Positions 25,982 to 34,625 of a stretch of DNA of 64,000 bases are shown piece after piece. The position numbers and the translations under genes are program-made. Below the pieces are notes generated by a model. That model had not been told where the DNA came from, did no database searches, and saw only the letters and a list, made by a program, of their open reading frames with translations. Source of the stretch: Candidatus Finniella inopinata. GTDB lineage: Bacteria; Pseudomonadota; Alphaproteobacteria; Paracaedibacterales; CAIULA01. Within the stretch, counting starts at the first letter, position 1; each line of letters opens with the position of its first letter. Location of the stretch: assembly GCF_004210305.1 (NCBI RefSeq), contig NZ_SCFB01000002.1, forward strand, positions 62,001 through 126,000, given 5' to 3'.

Positions 25982-27175
25982 ATGTATCTTTCCTGTTTTT
26001 CTCCAAAATCATACGCCTATTTATACATCAGTATGGGCCTTCTTTCACCCGCCTGTGCCGCTGTTCAACTGGATGGCAATCATAGTTTCGATACCATTCA
26101 TGATGCCCTTCGTACTGTTCCCCATGGCAAGCATACAGTGACCCTTTCTAACGATATTCAACAGGAAGCTTCTTACGCTAATTTATCAAATTGTTCTTCG
26201 TTGACTGTTAAGGGAAAACCCTCCGGCGGAACTACAATCAAACCGTCATTGTCTGCTTCTATGGGGCTGTTTAACCACCCATGTTCTCACGCAATGTCCC
26301 TTACCCTTTCTGATGTCACCATAAAAGGTTTTAACACGTGTTCATATATTTTAGGGGGCGCGATTACTGCTGATGCCTTAACCCTTATTGGTAATGGATC
26401 TGTTACCTTTAAAAATAATAGGACCACAGCTGGAAATGGTGGTGGCATTCTTGCCTGTTCGTTAGATTTGACCGACGTTCACTTTACAGAAAACAAGTCT
26501 ACATATTCAGGGGGAGCGATATACGTGTGTGGGCCTTTTACTTACACGACAAATTCGTTGACCAGATTCGATCCCTCAGTATTCCCCCCAAAACTGGGCG
26601 ATAATGACATAGCCTGTCTTTCGATATTGAGCATGAGGACATACTTTACAAAAAATGGGCAAGGATCTTTGGTGCTGAATACAAATAACAGTGAATGGAC
26701 AGGAAACGCGTTCATTCAGGAGGGGGCGTTCATTATTGGCGAAACCGAAACGAATACCCACGCTATTTGGGGATCTCTCGTTGGTAACCTTACTGTCCAA
26801 AGAGGAGCGACCGTTGGGGGATTTGGTACGATTAAGGCTGATAGTTTAATTTTTGAAGCTGGAAGTATTTGGCGTTTATTTTTTTCGAGTGATAAAGCTG
26901 GGAATTTAAATGTTTGGGATACCTTGACTCTTCCGACTGGGGTAGAAGTGAACGAAAATTCCCTGGCTCATATTGTTCCTGCCGACGGTTTTATTATAGC
27001 AACCTATCGCCGTTTATCTGGTGATCTGGCTCCCTTGAATGCACAACTGGCTATTTACGGCCTTTTTCTGGAAAACCAAATTACCTCACCGTCAAAAGGT
27101 TCCCTTGTTCTTAAAAAACCACCGGTTTACAACATTGCGGTCGTGCAAAAATCTGGTGGCTCACGACGGGAATGA
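25982..27175 (+). CDS. Secreted Pmp/autotransporter passenger-like protein lacking a barrel
   Basis: The 397-residue product has a signal peptide ending near SPACAA (residue 27). The middle carries the paired motifs of chlamydial polymorphic membrane proteins, GGA(I)/GGGI and FxxN (FKNN, FTEN), near residues 120-180, in a parallel beta-helix style. Near 240-290 a passenger-associated repeat reads EGAFIIG... and RGATVGGFGTI. A C-terminal outer-membrane barrel of about 270 residues would be expected but is missing, and the next 322 bp are noncoding. The protein is therefore released, anchored by something else, or the remainder of a longer gene. Confidence 0.72.
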   Translation: MYLSCFSPKSYAYLYISMGLLSPACAAVQLDGNHSFDTIHDALRTVPHGKHTVTLSNDIQQEASYANLSNCSSLTVKGKPSGGTTIKPSLSASMGLFNHPCSHAMSLTLSDVTIKGFNTCSYILGGAITADALTLIGNGSVTFKNNRTTAGNGGGILACSLDLTDVHFTENKSTYSGGAIYVCGPFTYTTNSLTRFDPSVFPPKLGDNDIACLSILSMRTYFTKNGQGSLVLNTNNSEWTGNAFIQEGAFIIGETETNTHAIWGSLVGNLTVQRGATVGGFGTIKADSLIFEAGSIWRLFFSSDKAGNLNVWDTLTLPTGVEVNENSLAHIVPADGFIIATYRRLSGDLAPLNAQLAIYGLFLENQITSPSKGSLVLKKPPVYNIAVVQKSGGSRRE

Positions 27176-27497
27176 GGCGAAAATGGCCGATTTGCTTGAT
27201 TGTTGAAAAGGTTAACAAAAGGTTAATTTTTATCCACGGAATCTGTGGATAACGTTGTTGATAAGATGTTCGAAAGGCCCCCTTCTGTAAGGAATACCGG
27301 GCTTTAAACGCATGTGCCTAAGGTTTAAGCTTTGAAAATAAGTCATTGATATTAAGGGATTTTGTTTTTTTTGAAGCAACCTTCTTTTCTGCTTTCAGAT
27401 TCGAATCGAAGGTGATATGGTCTCCCATAACCTCCTAAAAGACTGTGCATAACTTTCCAAAAATTTTAGCTAATTTTTTGATTTATGGGGTGTTTTT
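27176..27497. other. Candidate replication origin or cell-cycle control region
   Basis: This 322-bp noncoding gap holds: a CtrA-type box TTAA-N7-TTAA at 27212-27226; a DnaA-box-like TTATCCACG at 27230-27238; a head-to-head perfect DnaA box TGTGGATAA at 27244-27252; a GAATC (GANTC) site at 27239-27243 exactly between them; two more GANTC sites at 27398-27407; a third DnaA-type box TGTGCATAA at 27444-27452; and an AT-rich run at 27455-27487. The mix of DnaA, CtrA and CcrM sites is the plan of the Caulobacter origin. The flanking genes (Pmp-like, ubiH) are not the hemE/RP001 neighbours known from that origin, and I cannot compute GC skew. A cell-cycle-controlled promoter of ubiH is the alternative. 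Confidence 0.45.
27212..27226. promoter_or_regulatory. CtrA-type box beside paired DnaA boxes
   Basis: Perfect TTAA-N7-TTAA (TTAACAAAAGGTTAA), four bases from the first DnaA-type box. In Caulobacter, CtrA bound at such positions represses initiation. Binding here is inferred. Confidence 0.5.
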
Positions 27498-28679
27498 ATG
27501 TCAACAGAAACGACCAGCGTGATTGTCATGGGGGGGGGCTTGGTCGGCAGTGTCCTAGCCCTAGGATTAGCGAACCATCACATAAAAGTATTAGTCTTAG
27601 AAAAAACCCCTCCTTTGATGCCGGAGGAGACTGGTGACGGTCGAACTACTGCCATCAGCTATGGATCTCAACAAATTTTAGATAAGTTGGGTTTGTGGTC
27701 AGAGTTGGCAAGCCACGCCCAACCTATTGAAGAAATTCGTGTTTTTGAAGACGGGTCAGCCTGGACTGTTGACTATCAACATCAGGAAATTGGTCCCCAT
27801 CCCATGGGTTATATCGTTGAAAATCGGCTACTACGTTATCATCTACAGCAACACCTTGAAAAAAATCCTTTCGTAACCTGGTTACCCTCTGCCTATATCT
27901 CATCGATTCAACGATTGGCTCATAAAGTTGTTGTGAACTTTAATAGTGATCAAACTTTCGAAGCCTTGCTTTTGGTGGGGGCTGAGGGGCGCCTTTCCCC
28001 TTCCCGCCAGCAGTCATCCATTAAAACCCGCACCTGGGATTATGGCCAAACGGCCCTTGTGGCCCACCTGCACCATGCTAAGCCCCACAATAATACAGCG
28101 TGGGAAGTTTTTATGACAACGGGCCCCTTGGCAATTTTGCCCATGCTGCCTTGCCCAGAAACAGGCCAACACCGTTCAGGGATCGTTTGGGGAAAACCAA
28201 GCCTTTGGGATTGGAACAAAGCCAGCGATGCGGACCTGGCCAGCCAGATTCAAAATCATTTTCCTTTTTATGGAGACCTTACCCTTTGCAGTCAGCGTTG
28301 GGTTTACCCGCTATCAGCCTTGACTACCAGTTCTTTTGTAGATCATCGTTTAGCGCTGGTGGGGGATTCTGCACACGTTGTTCACCCCATTGCAGGTCAG
28401 GGCCTTAACTTAGGGTGGCGCGATGCTGATATTTTCACAAAACAAATCACCCATGCCCATCAACTGGGGTTAGATATTGGTTCGGCCAGTGTTTTAGATG
28501 TTTATAACAAAAAGCGTAAAGCTGACCGTCGGTCGGTTCTTTTGGCAACCGATGGCATTAATCGTCTGTTTGGTATTGACCATCCCCTTTTCTATTTTCT
28601 TCGTAATTCTGGTTTTGCTATTGCCAACAACCTGCCACCGCTAAAGCGCCTGTTGATGCGCAAAGCGATGGGTGTTTAG
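27498..28679 (+). CDS. UbiH/UbiF/COQ6-family FAD-dependent hydroxylase
   Basis: The 393-residue flavoprotein hydroxylates the ring of ubiquinone intermediates. It has the FAD-binding start VIVMGGGLVGSVLALGLA, the DGRTTAISYGSQQIL block, and the second FAD motif ALVGDSAHVVHPIAGQGLN near residue 290. Which ring position it attacks cannot be told. With the COQ9-like gene upstream it suggests aerobic ubiquinone synthesis. The ATG has a weak GGGGTG site, and the upstream region is the origin-like segment. Confidence 0.92.
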   Translation: MSTETTSVIVMGGGLVGSVLALGLANHHIKVLVLEKTPPLMPEETGDGRTTAISYGSQQILDKLGLWSELASHAQPIEEIRVFEDGSAWTVDYQHQEIGPHPMGYIVENRLLRYHLQQHLEKNPFVTWLPSAYISSIQRLAHKVVVNFNSDQTFEALLLVGAEGRLSPSRQQSSIKTRTWDYGQTALVAHLHHAKPHNNTAWEVFMTTGPLAILPMLPCPETGQHRSGIVWGKPSLWDWNKASDADLASQIQNHFPFYGDLTLCSQRWVYPLSALTTSSFVDHRLALVGDSAHVVHPIAGQGLNLGWRDADIFTKQITHAHQLGLDIGSASVLDVYNKKRKADRRSVLLATDGINRLFGIDHPLFYFLRNSGFAIANNLPPLKRLLMRKAMGV

Positions 28680-28732
28680 ACCTTGCCAAGAATATCAGAT
28701 AAATAAAGTTACCCCCAATACGCCTAAAGTAA

Positions 28733-28747
28733 TTAATTAGCTGTTAA
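28733..28747. promoter_or_regulatory. CtrA-type box before the Ser/Arg-rich secreted gene
   Basis: Perfect TTAA-N7-TTAA (TTAATTAGCTGTTAA) in the 125-bp gap, 57 bp before the ATG at 28805. The region is AT-rich, which raises the chance of random matches. Confidence 0.5.
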
Positions 28748-28804
28748 CTATTATTTTGTAAAATAGGAGATAGAATTAAATTTTACTAAAGAGTGGAGAA
28801 TACC

Positions 28805-29977
28805 ATGAAATTTATTGTAAAAATATTAACCTTGGTCAGTATGGCTTTAGGGGGATCAGCTTGGGATCGTGTTGAGGCTATTGAAAATGTTGAAGAGACC
28901 TATAAAGAGTATCAAGAAGCCAAGAAGACAGAAGAAAGTGTTAGAGCGACTTCAAACACAAAATCTGAGATAACTAAAGCCGCAAACAACACAAGGATAA
29001 AAAGACAAAGTCATTTTCTCACATGTGATCAAGCATGTAGTTATTTTAGCTGCAGGGATAAAGCTGTGAAAGAAGCGTGTATGAAACGATGCCCAAGTAA
29101 TACAATTGGGCATTGTGTGGGGGGATTATCCACAAAGAAATCAGACGATAAATACAATATTTTCTTGAAAACCCAAAAAATTATGCTTGATGAGAACAAG
29201 ATACCCATGCCATCTGATGATGATCGAGAGACCTCATTAAGTAGAAGTGCTCGTCCTACAAGCAGTTTAGGAAACAGATCAAAAAGCTCCCTGAAAAGAT
29301 CAAGTTTAGGAGCTGATGAGGATAATGATGGAGAAGAGGAAGCAGAACAAGAGGTATCACAGACACCAAGAAGAGGTTCAATAAGTTCCAGAATGAGCAT
29401 TAGCAAAACACCAAGCAAAAGTAGGTTGGTACAATCAAGATCTGCTCAAGAAGATACTGATGAACAAGAGGATGAAAGCCTTGGGGCAGATGGTGAGGAT
29501 GTGGTTAAGAAAAAGATGATTTCACGGACCAATAGAAGCAGTTCAATGAGTTCACGAAGCCCTAAGACAAATTCAAACAGAAGTGACGCAGATGATGATG
29601 CAGACTCTTCTGATGACGATAGGGCAAAAAGAAAAAGCCCACCGAGCCGTCCTAAATCTTCGCCTGCTTCTACAGATGTTGCTGGTACAACAGATGGCAA
29701 AGCCTGTGTCTGTTCAATTACAGGGTTGAAAGCTGCACGAGCACCCAGTTCTGCACAGGCAGCAGCACAATCAGTAGACAGCAACAATAGTGCTGCTTCC
29801 AACGCAACCACCACGGTTGTTAAAGAGGCCGCCACCACAACAACAGCTCCCGCACCTGCTCCTAAACAAGAAGAGAAAGTAGCTGCACCTCCAGCGGCCA
29901 CAAAATCCCCCTGTGAAATAGCAGGCGAACAAAATGGTATGACTGCAGATGATGCTGCTGCAAACGGGCTTTGTTAA
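28805..29977 (+). CDS. Secreted Ser/Arg- and Asp-rich low-complexity protein, hypothetical
   Basis: The 390-residue product is not recognised. It has a signal peptide (MKFIVKILTLVSMALGGSA). A compact cysteine cluster lies near residues 72-101 (CDQACSYFSC, EACMKRCP, GHC), suited to disulfides outside the cytoplasm. About 200 residues of alternating Ser/Arg and acidic runs follow, with SLGAD repeated twice. The tail is Ala/Pro/Thr-rich with Cys-containing ends (KSPCEIAGEQ... ANGLC). The SR/acidic mix is like eukaryotic nuclear proteins. The ATG at 28805 follows a GGAG site; the frame also allows a GTG 12 bases earlier. A strong terminator follows. Confidence 0.7.
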   Translation: MKFIVKILTLVSMALGGSAWDRVEAIENVEETYKEYQEAKKTEESVRATSNTKSEITKAANNTRIKRQSHFLTCDQACSYFSCRDKAVKEACMKRCPSNTIGHCVGGLSTKKSDDKYNIFLKTQKIMLDENKIPMPSDDDRETSLSRSARPTSSLGNRSKSSLKRSSLGADEDNDGEEEAEQEVSQTPRRGSISSRMSISKTPSKSRLVQSRSAQEDTDEQEDESLGADGEDVVKKKMISRTNRSSSMSSRSPKTNSNRSDADDDADSSDDDRAKRKSPPSRPKSSPASTDVAGTTDGKACVCSITGLKAARAPSSAQAAAQSVDSNNSAASNATTTVVKEAATTTTAPAPAPKQEEKVAAPPAATKSPCEIAGEQNGMTADDAAANGLC

Positions 29978-29987
29978 TCAGGAAAAC

Positions 29988-30022
29988 AGAAAATTCCCTC
30001 TTAATATAGAGGGAATTTTTTT
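29988..30022. terminator. Strong bidirectional terminator
   Basis: AAATTCCCTCT-TAATAT-AGAGGGAATTT is a perfect 11-bp stem followed by a run of T residues, and preceded by AAAACAGA. It serves the Ser/Arg-rich gene and, on the other strand, ychF, whose stop is at 30023. Confidence 0.88.
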
Positions 30023-31123
30023 TTACACATTAAAGCGGAAATGGAAAACATCTCCGTCTTTAACCAGATAATCACGCCCTTCTTGGCGCCATTTCCCCGC
30101 GGTTTTAGCGCCTTGCTCTCCGTTACAGGAAACATAATCATCATAACCGATGGTTTCTGCACAAATAAAACCCCGTTCAAAATCTGAATGGATGGCTCCT
30201 GCTGCTTGGGGCGCCTTGGCACCTTGATAAACTGTCCAAGCACGAGCTTCTTTTGGCCCAACGGTAAAAAAGGTTAAAAGATCTAACAACTGATACCCTG
30301 CTTTAATAACCTGTTTTAGACCCGTTTCCTTTAAGCCCAGACTTTCTAAATACTCTTGTTGTTCCTCTGGCGATTCCAGGCTGGAAACCTCGGCCTCGAT
30401 AGCCGCCGATATAATCACAGCCTGCGCCCCTTGTTTTTGGGCATAATCAAAAACAAGCTTGGTATAATGATTCCCCGTGGCGGCTTCAGATTCAGCCACA
30501 TTACACACATACAAAATTGGTTTACTGGTTATAAGCTGCAATTGCCTAAACAAGGGCATTTCATCGGCAGTGAGGTCTATGGATAAGGCGGGCTTGCCGG
30601 CCTGTAACGCTGCCAACACCCTTTGGATAATCGGCATAAAGGCCTTGGCCTCGGCATCATTGGATTTCAGCTTTTTTTCCAAACTGTGGGCCCGTCGTTC
30701 TAGACTGTCCAAATCGGCCAGCATCAGTTCTGTCTCAATGGTTGTCAGGTCCCGAAGTGGATCCACCGACCCTTCAACGTGGGTAATATCATCGTCTTCA
30801 AAACATCTTAACACATGAATAATCGCATCGGTTGCGCGGATATGACCTAAAAATTGGTTACCCAACCCCTCCCCTTTGCTGGCCCCCTTGACCAGACCGG
30901 CGATATCAACAAACTCCAACTGCGTTGGAATGATTTTGGCAGATTGCGCAATACGAGCAACGGTTAGCAACCGGGGGTCAGGAACCCCCACCCTGCCAGT
31001 GTTGGGCTCGATGGTACAAAATGGGTAATTGGCAGCTTCAGCCGCCGCTGTTGCCGTTAAGGCGTTGAATAAGGTCGATTTACCCACATTTGGTAAACCA
31101 ACAATCCCACAGTTAAATCCCAT
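30023..31123 (-). CDS. ychF: Ribosome-binding ATPase YchF (OBG-type)
   Basis: The 366-residue protein is of normal length. The P-loop GLPNVGKSTLFNALT (residues 8-22), the DIAGLVKGASKGEGLGNQFL switch region, the nucleotide-specificity region YVCNVAE and the C-terminal TGS domain (RAWTVYQGAKAPQAAG, then FERGFICAETI) are present. YchF prefers ATP and binds ribosomes. It stands alone; pth, a usual neighbour, is not here. The ATG at 31123 has no strong ribosome site. Confidence 0.95.
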   Translation of the reverse strand: MGFNCGIVGLPNVGKSTLFNALTATAAAEAANYPFCTIEPNTGRVGVPDPRLLTVARIAQSAKIIPTQLEFVDIAGLVKGASKGEGLGNQFLGHIRATDAIIHVLRCFEDDDITHVEGSVDPLRDLTTIETELMLADLDSLERRAHSLEKKLKSNDAEAKAFMPIIQRVLAALQAGKPALSIDLTADEMPLFRQLQLITSKPILYVCNVAESEAATGNHYTKLVFDYAQKQGAQAVIISAAIEAEVSSLESPEEQQEYLESLGLKETGLKQVIKAGYQLLDLLTFFTVGPKEARAWTVYQGAKAPQAAGAIHSDFERGFICAETIGYDDYVSCNGEQGAKTAGKWRQEGRDYLVKDGDVFHFRFNV

Positions 31124-31576
31124 ACATTTATATCTTTTTTAAAATTCAATTGATCTTCAACACTAATTATTTTGGGCGCCAAAGCAAGAAAAATATTAAA
31201 GAACGCGCTGTGCTGGTTTTTAGGCACAGACGCATTTAAAGGATCTTGGGTTGGGATCAAAGCCCACCGTTGGCCTGAAGGCTAAGGGCAATTTCGAAGA
31301 TAACTTATAGCAATTTTCGGCAGTTAAATAGTCTGGCTTTCAGAGCAAAGGAAGGACCTTTAAACAAGATTTCATGATGCGTTCGATGATATGGTTCGTA
31401 TCTTGTATTCTCCTGGAACCTGGCACCTCGGAAATAATTGAAAAATTATTTCCTCATAACGCGCACCCGACCGAACTTAGGTATCACCAACCACATAAAC
31501 CAGGTTACCATAAAAACGGCTAATAAATTTGTTAGCGAGGAGGAATTTTTCACTCCGCGTTAAAAAAGGGAAAATA
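31124..31576. other. Noncoding gap between ychF and ackA with one perfect hairpin
   Basis: I find no convincing gene in these 450 bp. A perfect 10-bp inverted repeat GGAAATAATT/AATTATTTCC with a 4-base loop lies at 31430-31453. A GAGGAGGAA run near 31538 looks like a ribosome site, but the frame that follows it is the TTG-started extension of ackA. Confidence 0.4.
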
Positions 31577-32758
31577 ATGAGTTCATCCATCCTCGTTTTC
31601 AATGCCGGATCATCAAGCCTGAAATTCAGTCTTTTTAATAAGTATGATTTTGAGCCGCTTTTGTCGGGAGAGGTTGAAAATTTATGGCAGACGCCTGTTC
31701 TTTGGACAAAAAATAAGAAGGGAAAAAAGGAACTCAGCCCCCTTCAATTAGGAAAAAATCTCAAGGAGGTGATGACCTCAGTTCTGGATTTCATTCAGGA
31801 AAAGGCCAGCGAAAATCCGATCTCAGCTGTTGGTCACCGGGTCGTTCATGGTGGGTCAAAATATCGGGAACCCGTGATTCTGACGCCCCAAGTCATACAT
31901 AATTTACGGAATTTGACGCCCCTGGCTCCTCTGCATCAACCCCACAGTTTGGACGTTATAGAAGCTACTATGGAGGTTTATAAAGGAGTTCTCCAAGTTG
32001 CCTGTTTTGATACGTCCTTTCACCGTACGCAGCCACGCCTGGCTGAGTTGGTTCCGCTTCCTCGTCAATTTACAGAAGATGGAATTATCCAATACGGCTT
32101 TCATGGTCTTTCTTATCAATATATTGCGTCACAACTTAGTCTTTACGCGCCAGAAAAAGCCCATGGGCGTGTTATCATTGCCCACCTTGGAAGTGGTGCC
32201 AGTCTTTGTGCTATGAAGAATTTAAAAAGTGTTGCTACTTCTATGGGTTTTTCAGCATTAGGAGGGCTAATGATGGGAACCCGTTCGGGCAGTATTGATC
32301 CAGGCATTATTTTACATCTTCTACATGAAAAAGACCTAAGTCTAGATAATGTCACCGACATCCTTTACAACAAATCGGGCATGCTGGGCGTTTCAGGCCT
32401 TACCAGTGACGTCAGAGAATTGTTAAAAAGCGACGATGCAAATGCCAAATTGGCCATAGATCTTTTTTGTTATATCACAGCAAAACAAATGGCCAGTCTG
32501 TTGCCAACCCTATCAGGGATTGACCTGCTTGTTTTTACAGCCGGCATTGGTGAAAACTGCCCCCCCATACGCAAACAAATAGCCACCTATCTTAATTGGT
32601 TGGGGGTTGAGTTGGACAACGAACTGAATGACAAAAACGCGATGAAGATAAGTTCCCCCAAAAGCCTTATTGAAGTCTATGTCATCCCAACAAACGAATC
32701 CCTTGTCATCGCCAAAAAAACAGCCGCTACTTTATTTGCAGAACTTCGGGTCAACTGA
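31577..32758 (+). CDS. ackA: Acetate kinase
   Basis: The 393-residue enzyme interconverts acetyl phosphate plus ADP and acetate plus ATP. Motifs seen: VFNAGSSSLKFSLF at the N-terminus, the GHRVVHGGSKY block, FDTSFH, the ATP-binding HLGSGASLCA, the MGTRSGSIDPG loop and the C-terminal FTAGIGENCP. The ATG at 31577 follows an AAGGG site; a TTG start at 31529 would add 16 residues unlike the family. No pta gene is adjacent. IS copy 2 lies 47 bp after its stop. Confidence 0.95.
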   Translation: MSSSILVFNAGSSSLKFSLFNKYDFEPLLSGEVENLWQTPVLWTKNKKGKKELSPLQLGKNLKEVMTSVLDFIQEKASENPISAVGHRVVHGGSKYREPVILTPQVIHNLRNLTPLAPLHQPHSLDVIEATMEVYKGVLQVACFDTSFHRTQPRLAELVPLPRQFTEDGIIQYGFHGLSYQYIASQLSLYAPEKAHGRVIIAHLGSGASLCAMKNLKSVATSMGFSALGGLMMGTRSGSIDPGIILHLLHEKDLSLDNVTDILYNKSGMLGVSGLTSDVRELLKSDDANAKLAIDLFCYITAKQMASLLPTLSGIDLLVFTAGIGENCPPIRKQIATYLNWLGVELDNELNDKNAMKISSPKSLIEVYVIPTNESLVIAKKTAATLFAELRVN

Positions 32759-32805
32759 ATCATACGTATTAGAACCTTTTTTCTTGGCGGTAATTATACA
32801 AGCAC

Positions 32806-34260
32806 CATGGCGATTGCACTGAAAATTAGTTTAGTATTCTAAAAATTATTTCCTAATTTTTTATTCGGCTTTTCTGCTGTTCTATCCGTTGTTATTATTC
32901 TTTTTTCTCAATAAAGAAAAAGGAAACAGGGATGCAGTTATCAGATACTTTCCTCAAACATTTTGAACCTCTTGCCGATCCTCGTATTGATAACCACAAC
33001 AAGCTTCACAAATTGCACGATATCTTGGTAATAACAATATTGGCCACAATTTGTGGCGCTGATAACTGGGTTGATATTAGTGAATTTGGCAAAGCCAAAT
33101 ACGATTGGTTATCAACATTTCTCGAGCTGCCTAATGGTGTGCCATCTCATGATACTTTTGGCCGTGTGTTTTCCATACTTGACCCAGAGCAATTTGAATC
33201 CTGCTTTTATGCATGGATCAAGTCACTCTCTATCGATGTTAATTCTGAGATTATTGCTATTGATGGAAAAACGCTACGGGGTTCTGGCAACAGAAGAAAA
33301 GAGAAAAAAGCCCTACACATTGTAAGTGCCTGGGCAAGCAATCAAAGTCTTCTTTTAGGGCAAGTTAAAACGGATGAAAAATCCAATGAAATTACAGCCA
33401 TTCCAAAATTACTCAAGATGATTGATGTTACTGGTAGTACAGTCACCATTGACGCCATGGGTTGTCAGCAGTCAATTGCTGAAGAGATCTTAATTCAAGG
33501 TGCAGACTACGTATTAGCTCTAAAAGATAATCAACCGAAGCTTCATGAAATGGTCAAGGCAATTTTCCATATAGGAGAATCACGTCAGTACAAGAAGATG
33601 CTTAATCGACGGAAAGTAGAGAAGATCCATGATCATGGTCGCATAGAAACACGTCGCTATACATTAGTATCAGCACGCGATCCGGCAGTATTTCAACTTC
33701 GTTGGCCTGGGTTAAAGGGTGTTGGCATGCTTGAAACAACACGCACAACTAATAATCAGGTTGAGCGTAGTACCCGCTACTTTCTAACAAGTTTAGCCTA
33801 TGAAAATATTGATCAGTTTATGGTTGCTGTCAGAAAACACTGGAACATAGAAATTAACCTGCACTGGTCTTTGGATGTAGGTTTTAGGGAAGACCATAAC
33901 CAGGTGCATGTTGGCCACGCGGCCAAGAATTTGGCTGTCATGAGACGTATTGCTTTGAATCTACTCAAGCAAGAAAAAACGAATAAACGAGGGGTGAGCT
34001 GTCGACGGAAGGTAGCAGGCTGGGACAACAAATACTTATTGAAAATTCTAACCGCTGACCACAATTTAAAGCGCGTTTGAGCGGATTGACTGATATAAAC
34101 GGTAAGTCTTTTAAAGGGGAGGATAGTGTCTAAAAATAAAAAAAACAGGAAGTAGATCTCTCAAAACCTACAAAATCAAATCAATCTACAAAAGTTTGGG
34201 AAATAGCAGAAACCGTAATTTTAAAAACTAGGCTGAGGAGATGTCAGTGCAATCGCCATG
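32806..34260 (+). mobile_element. ISAs1-family insertion sequence, copy 2
   Basis: The 1455-bp element has the same 17-bp inverted ends as copy 1. It is flanked by a perfect 10-bp target duplication ATACAAGCAC (32796-32805 and 34261-34270). It differs from copy 1 by one base that I found, outside the transposase gene. The perfect duplication, against a mismatched one at copy 1, suggests this is the younger insertion. It landed inside the 3' end of a small minus-strand gene. Confidence 0.97.
32932..34080 (+). CDS. ISAs1-family DDE transposase
   Basis: The 382-residue transposase is identical in sequence to that of copy 1, with the same catalytic acidic motifs and the same AAAGGAAACAGG ribosome site. 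Both copies appear functional. Confidence 0.96.
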   Translation: MQLSDTFLKHFEPLADPRIDNHNKLHKLHDILVITILATICGADNWVDISEFGKAKYDWLSTFLELPNGVPSHDTFGRVFSILDPEQFESCFYAWIKSLSIDVNSEIIAIDGKTLRGSGNRRKEKKALHIVSAWASNQSLLLGQVKTDEKSNEITAIPKLLKMIDVTGSTVTIDAMGCQQSIAEEILIQGADYVLALKDNQPKLHEMVKAIFHIGESRQYKKMLNRRKVEKIHDHGRIETRRYTLVSARDPAVFQLRWPGLKGVGMLETTRTTNNQVERSTRYFLTSLAYENIDQFMVAVRKHWNIEINLHWSLDVGFREDHNQVHVGHAAKNLAVMRRIALNLLKQEKTNKRGVSCRRKVAGWDNKYLLKILTADHNLKRV

Positions 34261-34526
34261 ATACAAGCACCCCCTTCATTCTTCTTTAGGTCGGCACCTG
34301 CAACGCAATAATCAAAGCTGTTCAGCTCATGATGTCGTTTATGCCCCCCCAACATGCCTTTCTGCACCAAATGGCACTTTCCACCACCTCCTTGAACTTC
34401 TGTCTTGTGATGGCATTTTCCATGCTTACCGTCTGCACAATGAACAGGTACTTCACTGTCTGCCTGGACTGCATTCATATTTAGAAAAGCAGCTGTTAAT
34501 AACCCTAATTTATAAATAAAATTCAT
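34221..34526 (-). pseudogene. Secreted Cys/His-rich small protein, 3' end replaced by IS copy 2
   Basis: The 101-residue reading starts at ATG 34526 with an AGGA site and has a signal peptide ending near VQADS. The mature part is rich in Cys, His, Lys and Gly (HCADGKHGKCHHK, GGGGKCHLVQKG, FDYCVAG). The last dozen residues (from MAIALTSPQ) are encoded by the IS end. Removing the IS and one target copy restores an open frame of 330 bp, which would end ACIITAKKKGSNTYDSVD... at a TAA at 32732-32734, inside the 3' end of ackA. The truncated product may still be made. Function unknown; metal binding is possible. Confidence 0.7.
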
Positions 34527-34625
34527 TGTCACTATCCTCAATATATAATTACCTATATCAACGACATTAAATAAAATTAATTAACAAATGGTTACTTGTG
34601 CGGGAAATTTTTTTACTATTGAAAA

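Noticed and set aside
29200..29700. CRISPR-like or tandem-repeat array
   Set aside because: The repetition is codon-level low complexity inside one reading frame, with no regular repeat-spacer pattern. No array was found anywhere in the window.
29446..29901. Minus-strand Ala/Val/Ser-rich frame
   Set aside because: It is the shadow of the low-complexity Ser/Arg and Ala/Thr codons of the secreted gene.
30001..31123. Possible GTPase other than YchF (Obg)
   Set aside because: The GLPNVGKS loop, the TGS domain and length 366 fit YchF; Obg has a glycine-rich N-terminal domain that is absent.
34580..34594. Sixth CtrA-type box before the Cys-rich secreted gene
   Set aside because: TTAA-N7-TTAC has one mismatch, in a very AT-rich stretch, so I did not count it.
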